Positions 21,096 through 31,282 of a DNA stretch of 42,059 nt are shown here, in pieces (the first letter of the stretch is position 1; each line of letters opens with the position of its first letter). Under the pieces are notes generated by a model. That model made no database searches. It was not told the origin of the DNA and worked only from the letters and a program-made list of their open reading frames with translations. The translations under genes and the position numbers were made by a program. Source of the DNA: Symsagittifera roscoffensis (Eukaryota; Xenacoelomorpha; Acoela; Convolutidae); contig NC_087064.1 of assembly GCF_963678635.1 (NCBI RefSeq), positions 29,926,189-29,968,247 of the forward strand, given 5' to 3'.

Positions 21096-24000
21096 GTAAG
21101 TTGAATCAAATCTTTACCATTGGTTTTTTATATTCCGTAGCATTCTTAAAGATTATTTAAGCTATTGAACGCAATTATGGCAAGATCAAAATGAAACCCG
21201 CTGGTCCCCCGTATTAAGAATTCATTGTAGTGATGCCTATTAGATAGGTCGTGATGTTTTTTGTTCCGACCATTTGAAACACGGGGAGAAGGTTTGTATT
21301 TGGGCGTGTTTTAGTTTTTTTTCTGTTTTCAACGCAAAATCAGCTACCACAAACAATCATCGGAGAGAGTTGAGTGATGTATCATATCAAAGCCCTTTCA
21401 GTCGTGATTCAAAAGTTATTAAAAATTTTCGAAAGTTTTGACAGTTTCGAGCTAATAAGGTCAGCGTGCAGGCTTACAATAGCTTATTTAAGCACCGTGA
21501 AATTTTTTGTTATACTCTAGCAAAGTTAGTTTTTGGAGTTTTTAAGCAATTTTGGCTTTTTCTCTGATTTTTTTCAAGAAGTGTCTTAAAGTGCTCTAAT
21601 ATTTTAATGCACTATTTGAGTTCAATTTAATTTTCATTTGCAATTTTAAGTTCAATTCATTTTCATCTGCTAAATTAGATAATTTACGCTCTCCAGTTAC
21701 GAAGGTCTTCAAAAAATAATCGACTTCTTGTTTCGAAATTGTAATTTTGTTTTCAGATTTCCCAGCGAAGTAAAAACTTTACCTATTAATCCAGTTTTCT
21801 TAAATTGGGTTTAATTCGTCAATCAAAGTGTCAACCATAAATTATTCTTGAAATTCAAAGAGCAAAAATGGTTTAAAATTTTGTGGGTAAAAAAATCGTT
21901 TGTTCTGCAGATTTAACCAATAACCAATTGGTTGAACCCATTTGATTAAAAACAAGTTCTTTTTAACCAACTAATGTTATTTTTGAAACTTTTTTAAAAG
22001 TCCTATCTTTTTGTTTTTTTTTGGCTTCGTTCTTTTTATTCGGCTTAATAGGTTTCGGCTTATGTTTTAACAGCTTAGTGGCCTAATATTTTTTTTTCTG
22101 ACGAGCGAATAAAGTTTATATTTGTGTGTTATGAGGGCGAGGATAACTTAATAAATTTTGATGAGTCGTAATTTTTTAAATGCTTTTCCAGCTTTTTTTT
22201 TAGTATTTCTTTGTTTTTCGTCTTGATAGTTTTCGGCCTGAATATCGGTTTTGTGGCCTCATGTTGTGTTATATCGTTCGACAAGCATTTTTCGTATGTT
22301 TTAATGAGGACTACGTCATAACTTTTTGTAGGTCATAAAATTTTTGATTTTTTTTGGCTTTTTTTTACTTTTTTCTTTTTTTTTCGGATTGATAGGTTTC
22401 CGTCTGTGTTATATCGGCTTAGTTGTTTGATGCTGTTCTGGTTGACGAGCGAACGAAGCTTGTGTGTGTGTGTGTGTGTGTGTGTGTTCTGAGGACGAGG
22501 AGGTTTTATAACTATTGATTATCTTTTTTTCTCTAATGTTTTCCAGCTTTTGGTTGCTTTTTTGCTTAATTTGTTACATATATTATAATGGGTTGGTGGC
22601 CTCATGTTGTTCTGGTTGTCGTGCGATTGAATTTTTGTTTGTGTATGTTTGTGTGTTTGAGGACAAGGGGATTCAATTAATATAGATTAGTCGTATTTCT
22701 TTTTCGATTTTTCCAGCTTTTGTTTTTTCTGCTTAATTGGTTTCGGCCTATATTATATCGGAATAGTCTCCTCATATTTTTTCTTCTGACGATCGAATCA
22801 AGTACGTTTTTGTTCGTGTGATTTGTTGATAATTTGAAACGATTGGTTTAAAGTTTGAGTATGTTTCTTACTGCATGGTGTTTATATTTGGGTGTTTTGA
22901 GGGCGAGGATAATTTAATAACTTTTGATGAATCGTAATTTTTAATGCTTTTCCAACGTTTGTTTCTTTTTATTTTCTTGTTTTTCTTCTTGATAGGTTTC
23001 GGCCTGAATATCGGTGGCCTCATGCTCCATTATATCATTCCACAAGCATTTTTCGTGTGTTCTGATGAGGACTACTTCATAACTTTTTGTATGTCAAAGT
23101 TTTGTAGGTCATGATTATTCTTCTTTTTCTAATGTTTTTCCAGCTTTTGATTTTTTTTTGCTTAATTTTTTTTCGGCCTGTATTATATTGGGTTGATGGC
23201 CTCATGCTGTTTTGATTGTCGTGCGATTGAATTTTTGTGTGTGTGTGTTTTAGGGGTATTCAATAAATATTGATTAGTCGTATTACTTTTGAATTTTTCC
23301 AGCTGTTGTTTTTTTCTGCTAAATTGGTTTCGGCCCATATTATATCGGGTTAGTGTTCTCATATTTTTTCTTTTGACGATCGAATGAAGTACAATTTTGT
23401 TTGTGTGATTTGATGATGATTTGAAACGATTGGTTTAAAGTTTGAGTATGTTTCCGGCTGCCTGGTGTTTTAGTGAAGTTGTGTCATCATCACGATTTTT
23501 TAAAGAAAAACTTTGTAATAGCTATTTATCTACATTTACGAGCGTTGTTCATAAAATATTTTGTTTTCGTGCTTCCAGCTGAAATCATAGGCTGAGTTTT
23601 TACCAGCTGTTGTTTTTTTTCTGCTTAGTTGGTTTCGGCCTATATTATATCGAGTTAGTGTCCTCATATTTTTTCTTTTGACGATCGAATATAGTAAGTT
23701 TTTATATGTGTAATTCAATAATGATTTGAATCGATTGGTTTTAGTTTTGTTTGTTTTTGGCTACCTGGTGGTTTGCTGAAGTTGTCATCATCGCCATTTT
23801 TTTCAAAGAGTGATGAAAAAGCGTTGTTCTTAAAATATTTATTTTCTTGCTTGCAGCTGAAATCATTGGCTCAGTTTTGGCCTATTTTATATTTTCATTG
23901 ATTTTGTCTGAGCACATGAAATAGTTTTTTTTTCGTGGCGATTTTTGGTATTGAGTTGGTGTCAAATATTACGAAAAAAATCTGAGTTTTATTTTGAAGT

Positions 24001-27000
24001 TGTGTTCGTTTTTTATTATTGATAGGTTTGTTTTTTTCCTCAAAATTATTTATGTTGTTTCGCACTTCGTGCGAAGCTCTGCTTCGACTATGTAAATTAT
24101 TATTGAATCGATAAGCAAGGGTATTTCAATCGGGTACTGGATTTCTTCCCGTATATATTTTTTACAGGACTTTCCTGGCCTGGACTCTTCTTCGAAGCCA
24201 ATGTTATCAACAAATTCACCGCTACAGATATATTGTGTGCTTGTTAGCATTATAATTATCGGTCTTATTCGAAATTTTTATTTTGTGTTTGTTCTAATTT
24301 TGACAATTCAATTTCTTAAAATTTATTTTTTTGTTATTTTTCAACTGCAAACGTTTTGGCCTTTTTATGTGCACGAGTAGGGACTCGTACTCAAATAGGT
24401 TTTTTGGTTTTGTAGTTGATCTCAATTACTAAGAAAAAATCTTAATTTGAAACTGTGTTCGTTTTTAGTTTTTTTTCGGTTTGCGTTTTTCTTCAGAAAT
24501 ATTTATGCTGTTTTATAATTGGTCCGAAGCTCTGCTTCGACTGTGTAAATATTTAACGTAGCGATGAGCGAGGGTGTTGCAATCGGGTACTGGTTTTTTT
24601 AGGGTGCTGCAATCGGGTAGCTTAATTATTTTGTTAGAGGACTTCATCTGGAAGCCTCTGTTATCAACAAGTTTACCGCTACAGATATGTTTTGTGCTTG
24701 CTAGCTTTATAAATATCTGTCCTATAGGAATTTTTCGTATTGATTCTAATTTTGCCAACTCGATTTGTTAAAATTTCCATTTTTTGTTTTCCTTCTTCAT
24801 AGTCTCATTTTGCGTTATATCGTTCGACGAGCGTTTTTTTGTGCAATTTTTTGGACTTGTTTTTTGACTTTTCTATTCTATTTTACTTTCTTTTCTATCG
24901 GTTTATAACGTTTGGGCTTATTTTATATCGGCTTAGTCGCCTCATATTGCGTCGATCGATGAGTGAATTTTTTTGTTATGTGTTTGATTTGAGGGGACCT
25001 AATAGTTTTTATTATTATTAGTCCTTAAAATTTTTTTGGCATTTTTGTTTTCCTTTTTTTATCTAATAGGTTTCGACCGATATTTTATCGGCTTACTGGC
25101 CTTGAATTCTTCATTTGACCCGCGAATGAATTTTTTGTGTGATTGAGGGCGAGGGATACTTAGTAAATTTTTAAAATGAGTTGTTTTCGGCTTACAGGGT
25201 TTCGGCTAAGGTAATTTTTTTTCGATGCTTTTTTTTACGTTCTATTGTCTTCGCTTGTTTTCTTTCAAAACTAATTTATTTTTTTGATAGATCTAGTTTT
25301 TTTGACGTTTTCATTCTTTTTTAAATAACGGCTTTCTTGTTTTGTATCGCAAGTGGTGCGAAGCTCAGCTTCGCCTCTGAGTTTAAAAGCTGTCGTCAAA
25401 CTGGCTGGTTTTTTCAATTGATTAAATAATCAATTTAAAAGCAGTTGCGTTTTTTTTTCTCCGAAATTTGAGCTACAGATTCATAATTTACAATGAAGTT
25501 GAAAGGTTTCATATCCCTGTGTGTCTTAGGAATAGAAGAGTACACGGAACCTCTACGGACTCCTTCAGTCGACCCCAAAGAACTGGAGGCTGCAAGAAGT
25601 AAGAATTAATTAGTTTCTATTGCCTCTTTTTGTTCCCCAGAAATAAAACAAAACATTAACAGTTGAAAAAGAACTCTTGTGCATAAATGGCCCTTAAAAA
25701 CGTAAAATTAATTCTGTTCAAATTTTCTAACTGGATGTATTGTTAGGTATCGATGAAACTAATGGACCATACGCAGTGTTAGTAAGAATGCAGCGAGGAG
25801 TAATTCTGTGGATGGTAGAGAACCACGTCCTTCACAAACATGAAGCATGTCCCACTTGTGACAGTGAAATCAAACTAAGCGTCAAAGAAAACTTGCAGGA
25901 CGGATATTGGTGGAAATGTCAAAACGAAGAGAAAGATTGTCCATGGACTGGATATGTGAGAACCCTCTCTATTTGCGATAAAGCAAAAATGGGTTTAGCC
26001 AAAATTGCGATCATTTGTTTCAACTGGGCGACAGAAATACCTCCGAAAATAACGGCCGAAATGGTGACAATATCGTACCCTACTATTAACATGTGGTATA
26101 AAACACTAAGGACGCAGGCGTCTCCTAAAGTGAAAGGATGCATGTTGAGGTATTCAAAAATAGTGGAAAGTATGCCTGATGAGTCGAAGACTGAGAAGTT
26201 TCTGCATGAGAAGGAAGGAACTGTTTTCGAGAGGTCAACATCAGAGAAGTTCATGGATGTTATCATAGCAGAAATAGCCAAGAAAGGTACTTTAACCGAA
26301 TTACGACATGTAAAAGTTATGGCGTCTCAAATAGCTTTTAGTCAGCGTAGGTTATTTTCAAAGGTAATTTTAGTTAGCTCCATTATATGAGATTGTGTCT
26401 TATGCAAAGACTCTTTTCGAAGCTAAACTTCGCAGGATTCTGTAACTGAGTGTTCTGAAATTGAATATTTATTTCAGAAGCCTATAGTTCAGTGGAGGAC
26501 AGTTCGAGACCAGTCTACAGGTCGCAAGCAGAGCGGCGAACGTTCGAAGAAATCAAGAAAGAAAGAGGTTTGTGATGCATTTCGTTCTGTTCAGTTAAAA
26601 CTCTCGTAATGTCAGCAAAAATAGAATCCAAAGCGTTTAAAGGCGGCTTTTTGATAAATCGGTGGGATAGTTTTTTTGCTGTATTAGTTTGAGCTTCTGT
26701 AGAAAAGAGGCCTCGACCTTTTAGATCCGGAGAAAATACGAGAGCTGTTGGCTAAGCAACGTCGCAGAGAGTACAAAAGGGAGCACCAGAGTGAACAGAG
26801 GACCAGAATGAAGAATGTGATAGCCAGACGAGTGGGCAGACCAAGGACACAGCCACAGCCGGCTCGCAAATCACCAGGGCGAAAGCCACGTCCTATACTG
26901 CCAAGTTTGTGCTTTTGTATCTCATTTCCCGCTGTATGAGACTAAAGGGGAAGTTTTAGCAGAATTACTGCATTATTCAGCTTTAATGATTGAAAGTTTT

Positions 27001-29962
27001 TTCAGTGGGATAATATATAAGAAACTTTAGTGGAAATTTGTTATGCTATTGCTGTTTTAAGGCTTGAATTGATAAAAAAATGGTCTTTTTCATTTTTTTT
27101 GGTATCTTACTGATGAAATAATTTTATTCGCAAGTGTTCAAACGTTCAAGTTACCTGATAAATTACGGTGCGTCGTGTAGGGTTGGATCTATCCTCTGTC
27201 GGCCTGGAGGCACCTTTTGTGACACTGCATGATAACATGGAGTCCAAACCAAAAAAATTCAAGTTGACCCATGTGCAGAGTGGTCCAGACGGCAGTGTGG
27301 TGATGCAGATTGAACCTATTGGACCAGATATTTCTTCAGAAGGGTCCTTGGATACGAATTCTACATATCACACAAGTTTGTTTTTGTAATTTGTTCCGTT
27401 TTCGTTTCGAGAAGAGGATTGAAGACGTGGTACTTATTACACGTATAATTGAGTTTTTCAGCTATAGACAATTTGTATTACAAATCTTACTTGCCTTTCT
27501 TTAACACGAGCGTAGCGTAGTGTGATCACGATGAAACTTTTTTCAAACCTATTTAGCCATAAAAAGAGCAAATATTATGATAACTTGGGTTTCGAAATTT
27601 GATTGTTAAAAAATTAACTTAGTTGATGCCTTTTACATCATCTATTGAACTGAAAAAAGCTTTTTGTTTCATACAACAGTATAATATTTAATATCCCTTC
27701 TCAAAATTTTCCAAGTCGATATACTTCGCGAGGTTTTTTGAAATGCTTAATTTATACGCAATTTGGTTTAATACTCTACATGCAAAGTTAGTGTGATTGC
27801 CTTAAGGTTATTACAATCCAAATTAATACATGCAAAACTTTTGTGCATTTTAAAGCTCCCGAATCTTTGCCGCTTTCACGCTCGTGTTTGCGAAGTTACA
27901 GCTTTGCCTCTGTGTTGAACCTTAACAGCTTTCAGGTTCATTCCCACTTGTCATAGAGGTAACGTGGTGGCCTTTGCACCCCAAGGTCTTAGGTTCGAAT
28001 TTATTTGTACCCTTAGGTATCGGTTCGAGTTCAGTTGAACTTGTTTTCCCGTAGAATTGAATTATCGGATTTTTGTTTTTCCTCTCAGGTTTGCTGCCTT
28101 GCGTGCCACATCGCTGATTTTTCTTGTGCTGTAAGCATTTTTGATTATAGTTGCAAAAGTCGTTAATTGTAGTTTCAGGGTGGACTTAAAACTTTTTTAC
28201 AAATCATTTTTTTCGTATCAACTGATGTCTGCTCAAAAACTGCGGTTTTATTTCCGCTTCGTAAATTTTGTTCCGTTGCTATTTTATTTTTCAAATCTTT
28301 TGCTTAACATGTTTGCCTAGAATGAATTTTTGTTGAGAAATACGAACATTTTGGTAGAACTAGAACTTTTGGTAGAACTAGTAGAACACGCAAAATCAGG
28401 TACCGCGAATAATCATCGAACTTGTTTTTGTTATGTTTGTGTTGTATCGCAAGTGTTGCGAAGCCCCGTTTTGCCTATGTGTAATACTTACTAGGTTCCA
28501 CTTCTTCGAAGTGTTTTCGTCTCGGAACCAGTAGCTTCTCATCAGAAACAAGATATAAACGCTTAGAAAGTTTCTGCCAAGCATTAACTCCCGAGCTCAT
28601 CAATATTAGTTAAGTTTTTTGGTTTGGGTTATCTCAACTTCAATAATATGAAGATGCAGAATTTAAAAGGGAATTAAAGCAGTTTGTTATTTCATTTTAG
28701 GAGACCGTAGCAAACCGAAACCGGGAAGGATGGCGTTGAACTCGTCAGCTGCACAAGGAGTGCGACTGTTGCTCAACCAGCTTAAAAGTAACTTATTCAA
28801 TTTTGTGACCACCGTGTCTTAAGGAAAATATTAAGGAAAGTTATAGCGATTTGATGTTGACATTTGGATGTTAGAAGATAGTAGTAAATAAGCCGAAGTG
28901 TAAATCAGCTACCGTATGAATTAGCTAAAAAAAGGGGGGGGGCTTTCATAAAATTTAAGTTAACAATTTCAAAAATCATGATGATTTGAACACAAATGAC
29001 AGAATTTTTAGCGGTTAGATACTTGCGATGGTTTGTTTCTCCCTCGGTTATAAGATGGACGACAAAAACGGATCCATCAGTTATTCCATCAGTTATTACT
29101 GTTGTGTGGTAATGCTGTCAGATTATGCTGTAACTCATATTTGAGAAAGTTGTTTATTTCAGAGGGAACCAGAAGTAGCTTAGCAGATTATTTCATGCAG
29201 CAAAAACCAAATGACAGATGTCCCGGTTGTCTGGAACCCAAAGCTGCAGAGAGCAAGGAAAGCCCAGTGGAAACCCAACCCCAACCGAGCCCTACTCTTG
29301 TACAAAGCACTTCAACATCTTCAGGTACATTTTGAGCAGTATCAATAAGGTGAGACGAAAAGAACCTAATAATTATGAACATCGACCTTCTTTATTTTCA
29401 CCACACATGAGTTTTTCACATGTTGAATTTTAGCTGACTTAGCCCAATCGTTTTGAAAGGATTACCACATATGAAAGGATTACCACGCAACAAATTGGAA
29501 GTACACGGGGTCTTTATTCATTGTGATCAATGATGTCCATTTTAAAAATGAATAAAAAATCATTAAAATTGTTGGCACCAATTTAAATATATCCGAATCT
29601 ATTTGAATTTTCTATATCAGTTTAAATTTTTGATTGGAGCTGATTCTTCCTACTTTTGGGTAAAAGATGTGGCTTTTGAAAAAATTCGCTCTGTGTTGGC
29701 CGGTGATGTAATCAAAGTCAGTATAGTTCTCAAAATTTTCTGCCAATTTTGGGTACTTCTCGCTGCTTTGAAAAATATCTTACCCAATGGTGAGTTTGTT
29801 TGGCTATGTGAAAATGTATGGAAGCTGTTTCCAAATCTCAAGTAATGAGGCAATGATTTTTTAGACGCTGAAGCTGTAGTGGTGGAAGAAAGCATCAGCA
29901 TGGTGGTTGAGCAGGTTAACCCTGAAGTTGAGCCAAGTTCAACTTCAAACTCTGATAATTGA
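20372..29962 (+). CDS. Gene B, whole model: two Merlin/IS1595-like zinc-ribbon-HTH modules plus AT-hooks (9 exons, ~719 aa)
   Basis: Join of 20372-21095, 25530-25598, 25747-26286, 26478-26567, 26710-26904, 27181-27375, 28701-28787, 29163-29324 and 29865-29962. All introns are GT..AG and phase 1; the total is 2160 coding bases, 720 codons with stop. AATAAA follows at 30224-30229. Two modules (exons 1 and 3) resemble the N-terminal DNA-binding part of Merlin/ISXO2 (IS1595-type) transposases, but the DDE RNase-H core is absent. This points to a domesticated DNA-binding protein rather than an active transposase. Splicing is inferred only from sequence. Confidence 0.72.
22025..25200 (+). repeat. 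Degenerate tandem repeat, about 165-180 bp spacing
   Basis: The phrase gtttcggcctatattatatc, then gg.ttagtggcctcatgttg and a tgacgatcgaat-like end, recurs near 22049, 22214, 22395, 22575, 22740, 22995, 23170, 23327, 23631, 24893 and 25069. Copies are diverged. A larger repeat of about 590 bp is suggested by near-identical segments at about 22740-22870 and 23327-23455. Related single copies occur near 45, 39150 and 40735. Confidence 0.7.
22458..22486. repeat. (GT)n microsatellite
   Basis: An uninterrupted run of about 14 GT units lies inside one copy of the tandem repeat. Confidence 0.9.
25338..25381. repeat. Hairpin-ended repeat tail
   Basis: tgtatcgcaagtggt is followed by gcgaagct c agcttcgc, an 8-bp perfect stem (25358-25365 with 25367-25374), then ctctg. 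Related tails lie at about 372-416, 24054-24096, 24512-24552, 27868-27925, 28438-28482, 39672-39714 and 41870-41912. The hairpin close to the 3' end recalls Helitron termini, but a CTRR end is not demonstrated. Confidence 0.6.
25530..25598 (+). CDS. Gene B exon 2: small linker exon
   Basis: Residues 242-264. Acceptor gtgtcttag, donor agaa|gtaaga, 69 bases, 1-1 phase. Translation begins RIEEYTEPLRTPSVDPKELE. It links the two zinc-ribbon modules. No domain. Confidence 0.68.
25747..26286 (+). CDS. Gene B exon 3: zinc ribbon-HTH module 2
   Basis: Residues 265-444. Acceptor tattgttag, donor aaag|gtactt, 540 bases, 1-1 phase. It is paralogous to module 1: GVILWMVENHVLHKHEACPT is the counterpart of GVLIPWMVENKFLKKIEQCP. 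The ribbon is CPTC (25848-25859) and C-x6-C (25918-25938) followed by PW. Then SICDKAKMGLAKIAIICFNW and a helix-turn-helix ending INMWYKTLR, the W-Y-x3-LR signature of Merlin transposases. IVESMPDESK (DE at 26178-26183) resembles the first catalytic block of Merlin (V-E-I-D-E-S-K) with an insertion, but no later DDE residues follow. Confidence 0.87.
26478..26567 (+). CDS. Gene B exon 4: short charged exon
   Basis: Residues 445-474. Acceptor tatttcag, donor agag|gtttgt, 90 bases, 1-1 phase. Ser-rich then basic/acidic, ending RRTFEEIKKER, probably helical. No recognised domain. Confidence 0.7.
26710..26904 (+). CDS. Gene B exon 5: basic helix and two AT-hook-like motifs
   Basis: Residues 475-539. 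The frame reads LDLLDPEKIRELLAKQRRRE, then an Arg-rich segment, then RRVGRPRTQP and RKSPGRKPRP, both AT-hook-like. The acceptor was chosen by phase: AG at 26708-26709 gives the locus-wide 1-1 phase (195 bases). The more obvious ttctgtag at 26701-26702 would begin in phase 0 and break the join to exon 4. The donor ccaa|gtttgt is phase 1. The coding nature is strong; the exact 5' boundary is less so. Confidence 0.75.
27181..27375 (+). CDS. Gene B exon 6: linker with APFVTLHD motif
   Basis: Residues 540-604. Acceptor cgtcgtgtag, donor acaa|gtttgt, 195 bases, 1-1 phase. LEAPFVTLHDNMESKPKK near the exon start resembles the VPSVTFLDP-type motif of gene A exons 2-3. If the donor is not used, a stop follows at 27388-27390. 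No zinc-binding residues. Confidence 0.72.
27376..28700 (+). other. Gene B intron 6 (1.3 kb) with repeat tails and a SINE
   Basis: Begins gtttgt and ends cattttag. Contains hairpin-repeat tails at 27868-27925 and 28438-28482 and a tRNA-derived SINE at 27935-28110. The stretch near 28395-28420 (aaaatcaggtaccgcgaata) resembles 21339-21365. No exon was identified. Confidence 0.5.
27935..28110 (+). repeat. tRNA-derived SINE
   Basis: The tRNA-like head has catagaggtaacgtggtggc (A-box-like) and, about 40 bases later, taggttcgaattt (B-box, cf. GGTTCGANTCC). Its start ttcccacttg and gtctt..ttcga pattern match 17990-18040. The tail includes ccgtagaattgaattatcgg. Confidence 0.6.
28701..28787 (+). CDS. 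Gene B exon 7: short basic exon
   Basis: Residues 605-633. Acceptor cattttag, donor aaaa|gtaact, 87 bases, 1-1 phase. RDRSKPKPGRMALNSS has a weak AT-hook flavour (PGR without the following Pro), then a Leu-rich helix VRLLLNQLK. No known family. Confidence 0.68.
28788..29162 (+). other. Gene B intron 7 (375 bases)
   Basis: Begins gtaact and ends tttatttcag. It contains a G10 run at about 28934-28943. Nothing else recognised. Confidence 0.5.
29163..29324 (+). CDS. Gene B exon 8: CPGC-containing exon
   Basis: Residues 634-687. Acceptor tttatttcag, donor tcag|gtacat, 162 bases, 1-1 phase. LADYFMQQKPNDRCPGCLEP carries a lone C-x2-C, then a Glu/Pro/Gln/Ser/Thr-rich tail. Its phase-1 donor could join the local terminal exon at 29865 or any of the downstream phase-1 exons. 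Confidence 0.75.
29325..29864 (+). other. Gene B intron 8 (540 bases) with hAT relic
   Basis: Begins gtacat and ends atttttttag. On the minus strand at about 29650-29770 is a decayed hAT C-terminal segment. The + strand ORF 29603-29845 overlaps that relic antisense and is not supported as a gene. Confidence 0.45.
29650..29770 (-). pseudogene. Relic of a hAT transposase C-terminal dimerisation domain
   Basis: On the minus strand one frame reads EKYPKLAENFENY (about 29762-29724). The adjacent frame continues SPANTERIFSKATSF (about 29707-29663). Order and spacing fit the hAT family signature (YPxLA, about 12 residues, then sSa-sERvFS-ag) if one frameshift is allowed. Both parts are short, so chance similarity cannot be excluded. 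Confidence 0.4.
29865..29962 (+). CDS. Gene B exon 9: local terminal exon
   Basis: Residues 688-719, then TGA at 29960-29962. Acceptor gattttttag, phase 1. The acidic Val/Glu/Ser-rich tail begins DAEAVVVEESISMVVEQV. AATAAA lies 262 bases downstream. Confidence 0.72.
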
Positions 29963-30223
29963 TGCCAATTCATTGCAATCATCAATTTTGATAAACATTT
30001 CAAAACATTTCTATTCTGGATTGTGGACACTAATAGTCCCTTTACAGCTTTATTTCTACTACTTTGAGTTAATGGCAAATGGAATGAGTTCAGCCTGCAC
30101 TTGTGGGCCTTTGATTGGGTTTTGTACTAGTAGTTTTCGTAATTTATTATCTTGAACCTGTTCATCTTCCTTCTTTGGTCCATCTCAGCAGTGAGTGCCA
30201 ATTGTTAGTGTGAGTTTCAGTTG

Positions 30224-30229
30224 AATAAA
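30224..30229 (+). terminator. Polyadenylation signal AATAAA, gene B
   Basis: Canonical hexamer in ttgaataaatttt, 262 bases after the gene B stop, followed by a T-rich stretch. It supports 29865-29962 as a true terminal exon. Confidence 0.55.
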
Positions 30230-31036
30230 TTTTTTTATTTCACACAAGTGTACTGCAATCGGTACAAAGAGTTAGAAGGTATACTCATTTGTTTAATTAG
30301 TAAGCTCAATTAAAATGTTCGAAAACATGTTTTAATTTGATTACAAAACTTTGCATTTGACGAACAAAACTACACATAAATCTAAATAAATCAGTTTGTT
30401 TTTGAATATAAGATTGTCAATTATCAAGTTTACTGAAATTGTAAGAGCCTTGTGGCGAAGTAATTTTTTTTTGAAAAAAAAATTGAATAATTTCGGCTGC
30501 TTTGAAAATCGCCAACAATTTTCCGATTGTTCCTAGCTGTGTGGTTTTCTTGAAATTCGCTATTTTGGATAGGAAGAACTTTAATGTCCTTTATGTCTAA
30601 AGGTTCAATTCCAGTAATAACGTTAATACTATCTCAGCTTATTATGTTTGCCAAATATGTTTCTTCGATAGGTGGATCTCAGAAGTCGATTTTTTTCTCA
30701 AATGTATCACCTTTTCAAGTCTTTGCTGTTTTTCACTTGATGAAAGTTACCGCTCCTATCCGAGTGCAAGTTACGTGGTCCGATTACCGTAGTAAACCAG
30801 TTTTTTTCATACAAAGCTTTTTCCTTATTTTTCTGATGCGCACCTTCGCCTGTTTTCGACAACGCCATGAGGTGACAGGAAGTAACTATGGCGTAGAGTG
30901 GTTTGATTTTCTTGCCGAAGGATGTTAATTGTAATATCTTATTCCTATTGGTCGTGATTTGCAACTCAAAAAAAGTGTCTCAGTGCTGAGAAATACTGGT
31001 CTGAATACATAATGGTTTTTTCACCAAATTAGAACA

Positions 31037-31070
31037 AAAATGGTCTTAGAATTGGTTTTCAGACCATTTT
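31037..31070. repeat. 10-bp inverted repeat (hairpin)
   Basis: aaaatggtct (31037-31046) and agaccatttt (31061-31070) are perfect inverse complements around a 14-base spacer, with partial outer pairing (attag / ctaat). Present in both copies of the duplication (second copy around 34076-34109). Role unknown. Confidence 0.6.
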
Positions 31071-31282
31071 GCGATCTAATTAACAACTTTTGATTTTTTG
31101 TGATTTTCTCGTGAAAAAATATATTTCGGGACTAATCATACAGTAACCGGCTCTCCTTGTTCCAGATGTCGAAATGAGTAATAATTTTGCTTAAAAAGAA
31201 GACTGCGTGAGGGCATCTTGTTTTTATTTCAAAAAGTGTTAGCATTTGTTCAAGTTGCATATTCCAATGACCTTCACAAAGA

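Larger units (their letters stand above)
21096..25529 (+). other. Gene B intron 1 (4.4 kb), filled with tandem-like repeats
   Basis: Begins gtaagt and ends gtgtcttag. It holds a family-2 repeat piece (21570-21820), a degenerate tandem repeat (22025-25200), a (GT)n tract (about 22458-22486) and hairpin-like repeat ends at about 24054, 24512 and 25338. No exon with the locus-wide phase-1 pattern was found. Confidence 0.55.

Noticed and set aside
20372-26286. Active Merlin transposon
   Set aside because: No complete DDE core, coding sequence split by introns and flanked by linker and AT-hook exons, and no inverted repeats or target duplications seen.
29603-30078. Overlapping ORFs on both strands around gene B's last exon
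   Set aside because: The + strand ORF is antisense to the hAT relic. The minus-strand 142-codon ORF mostly overlaps the real terminal exon; only its relic part looks meaningful.
30584-30964. ORFs on both strands at the left edge of the duplication (also 33686-34003)
   Set aside because: Conserved between copies only because the duplication is recent. No splice sites, no recognised domain.
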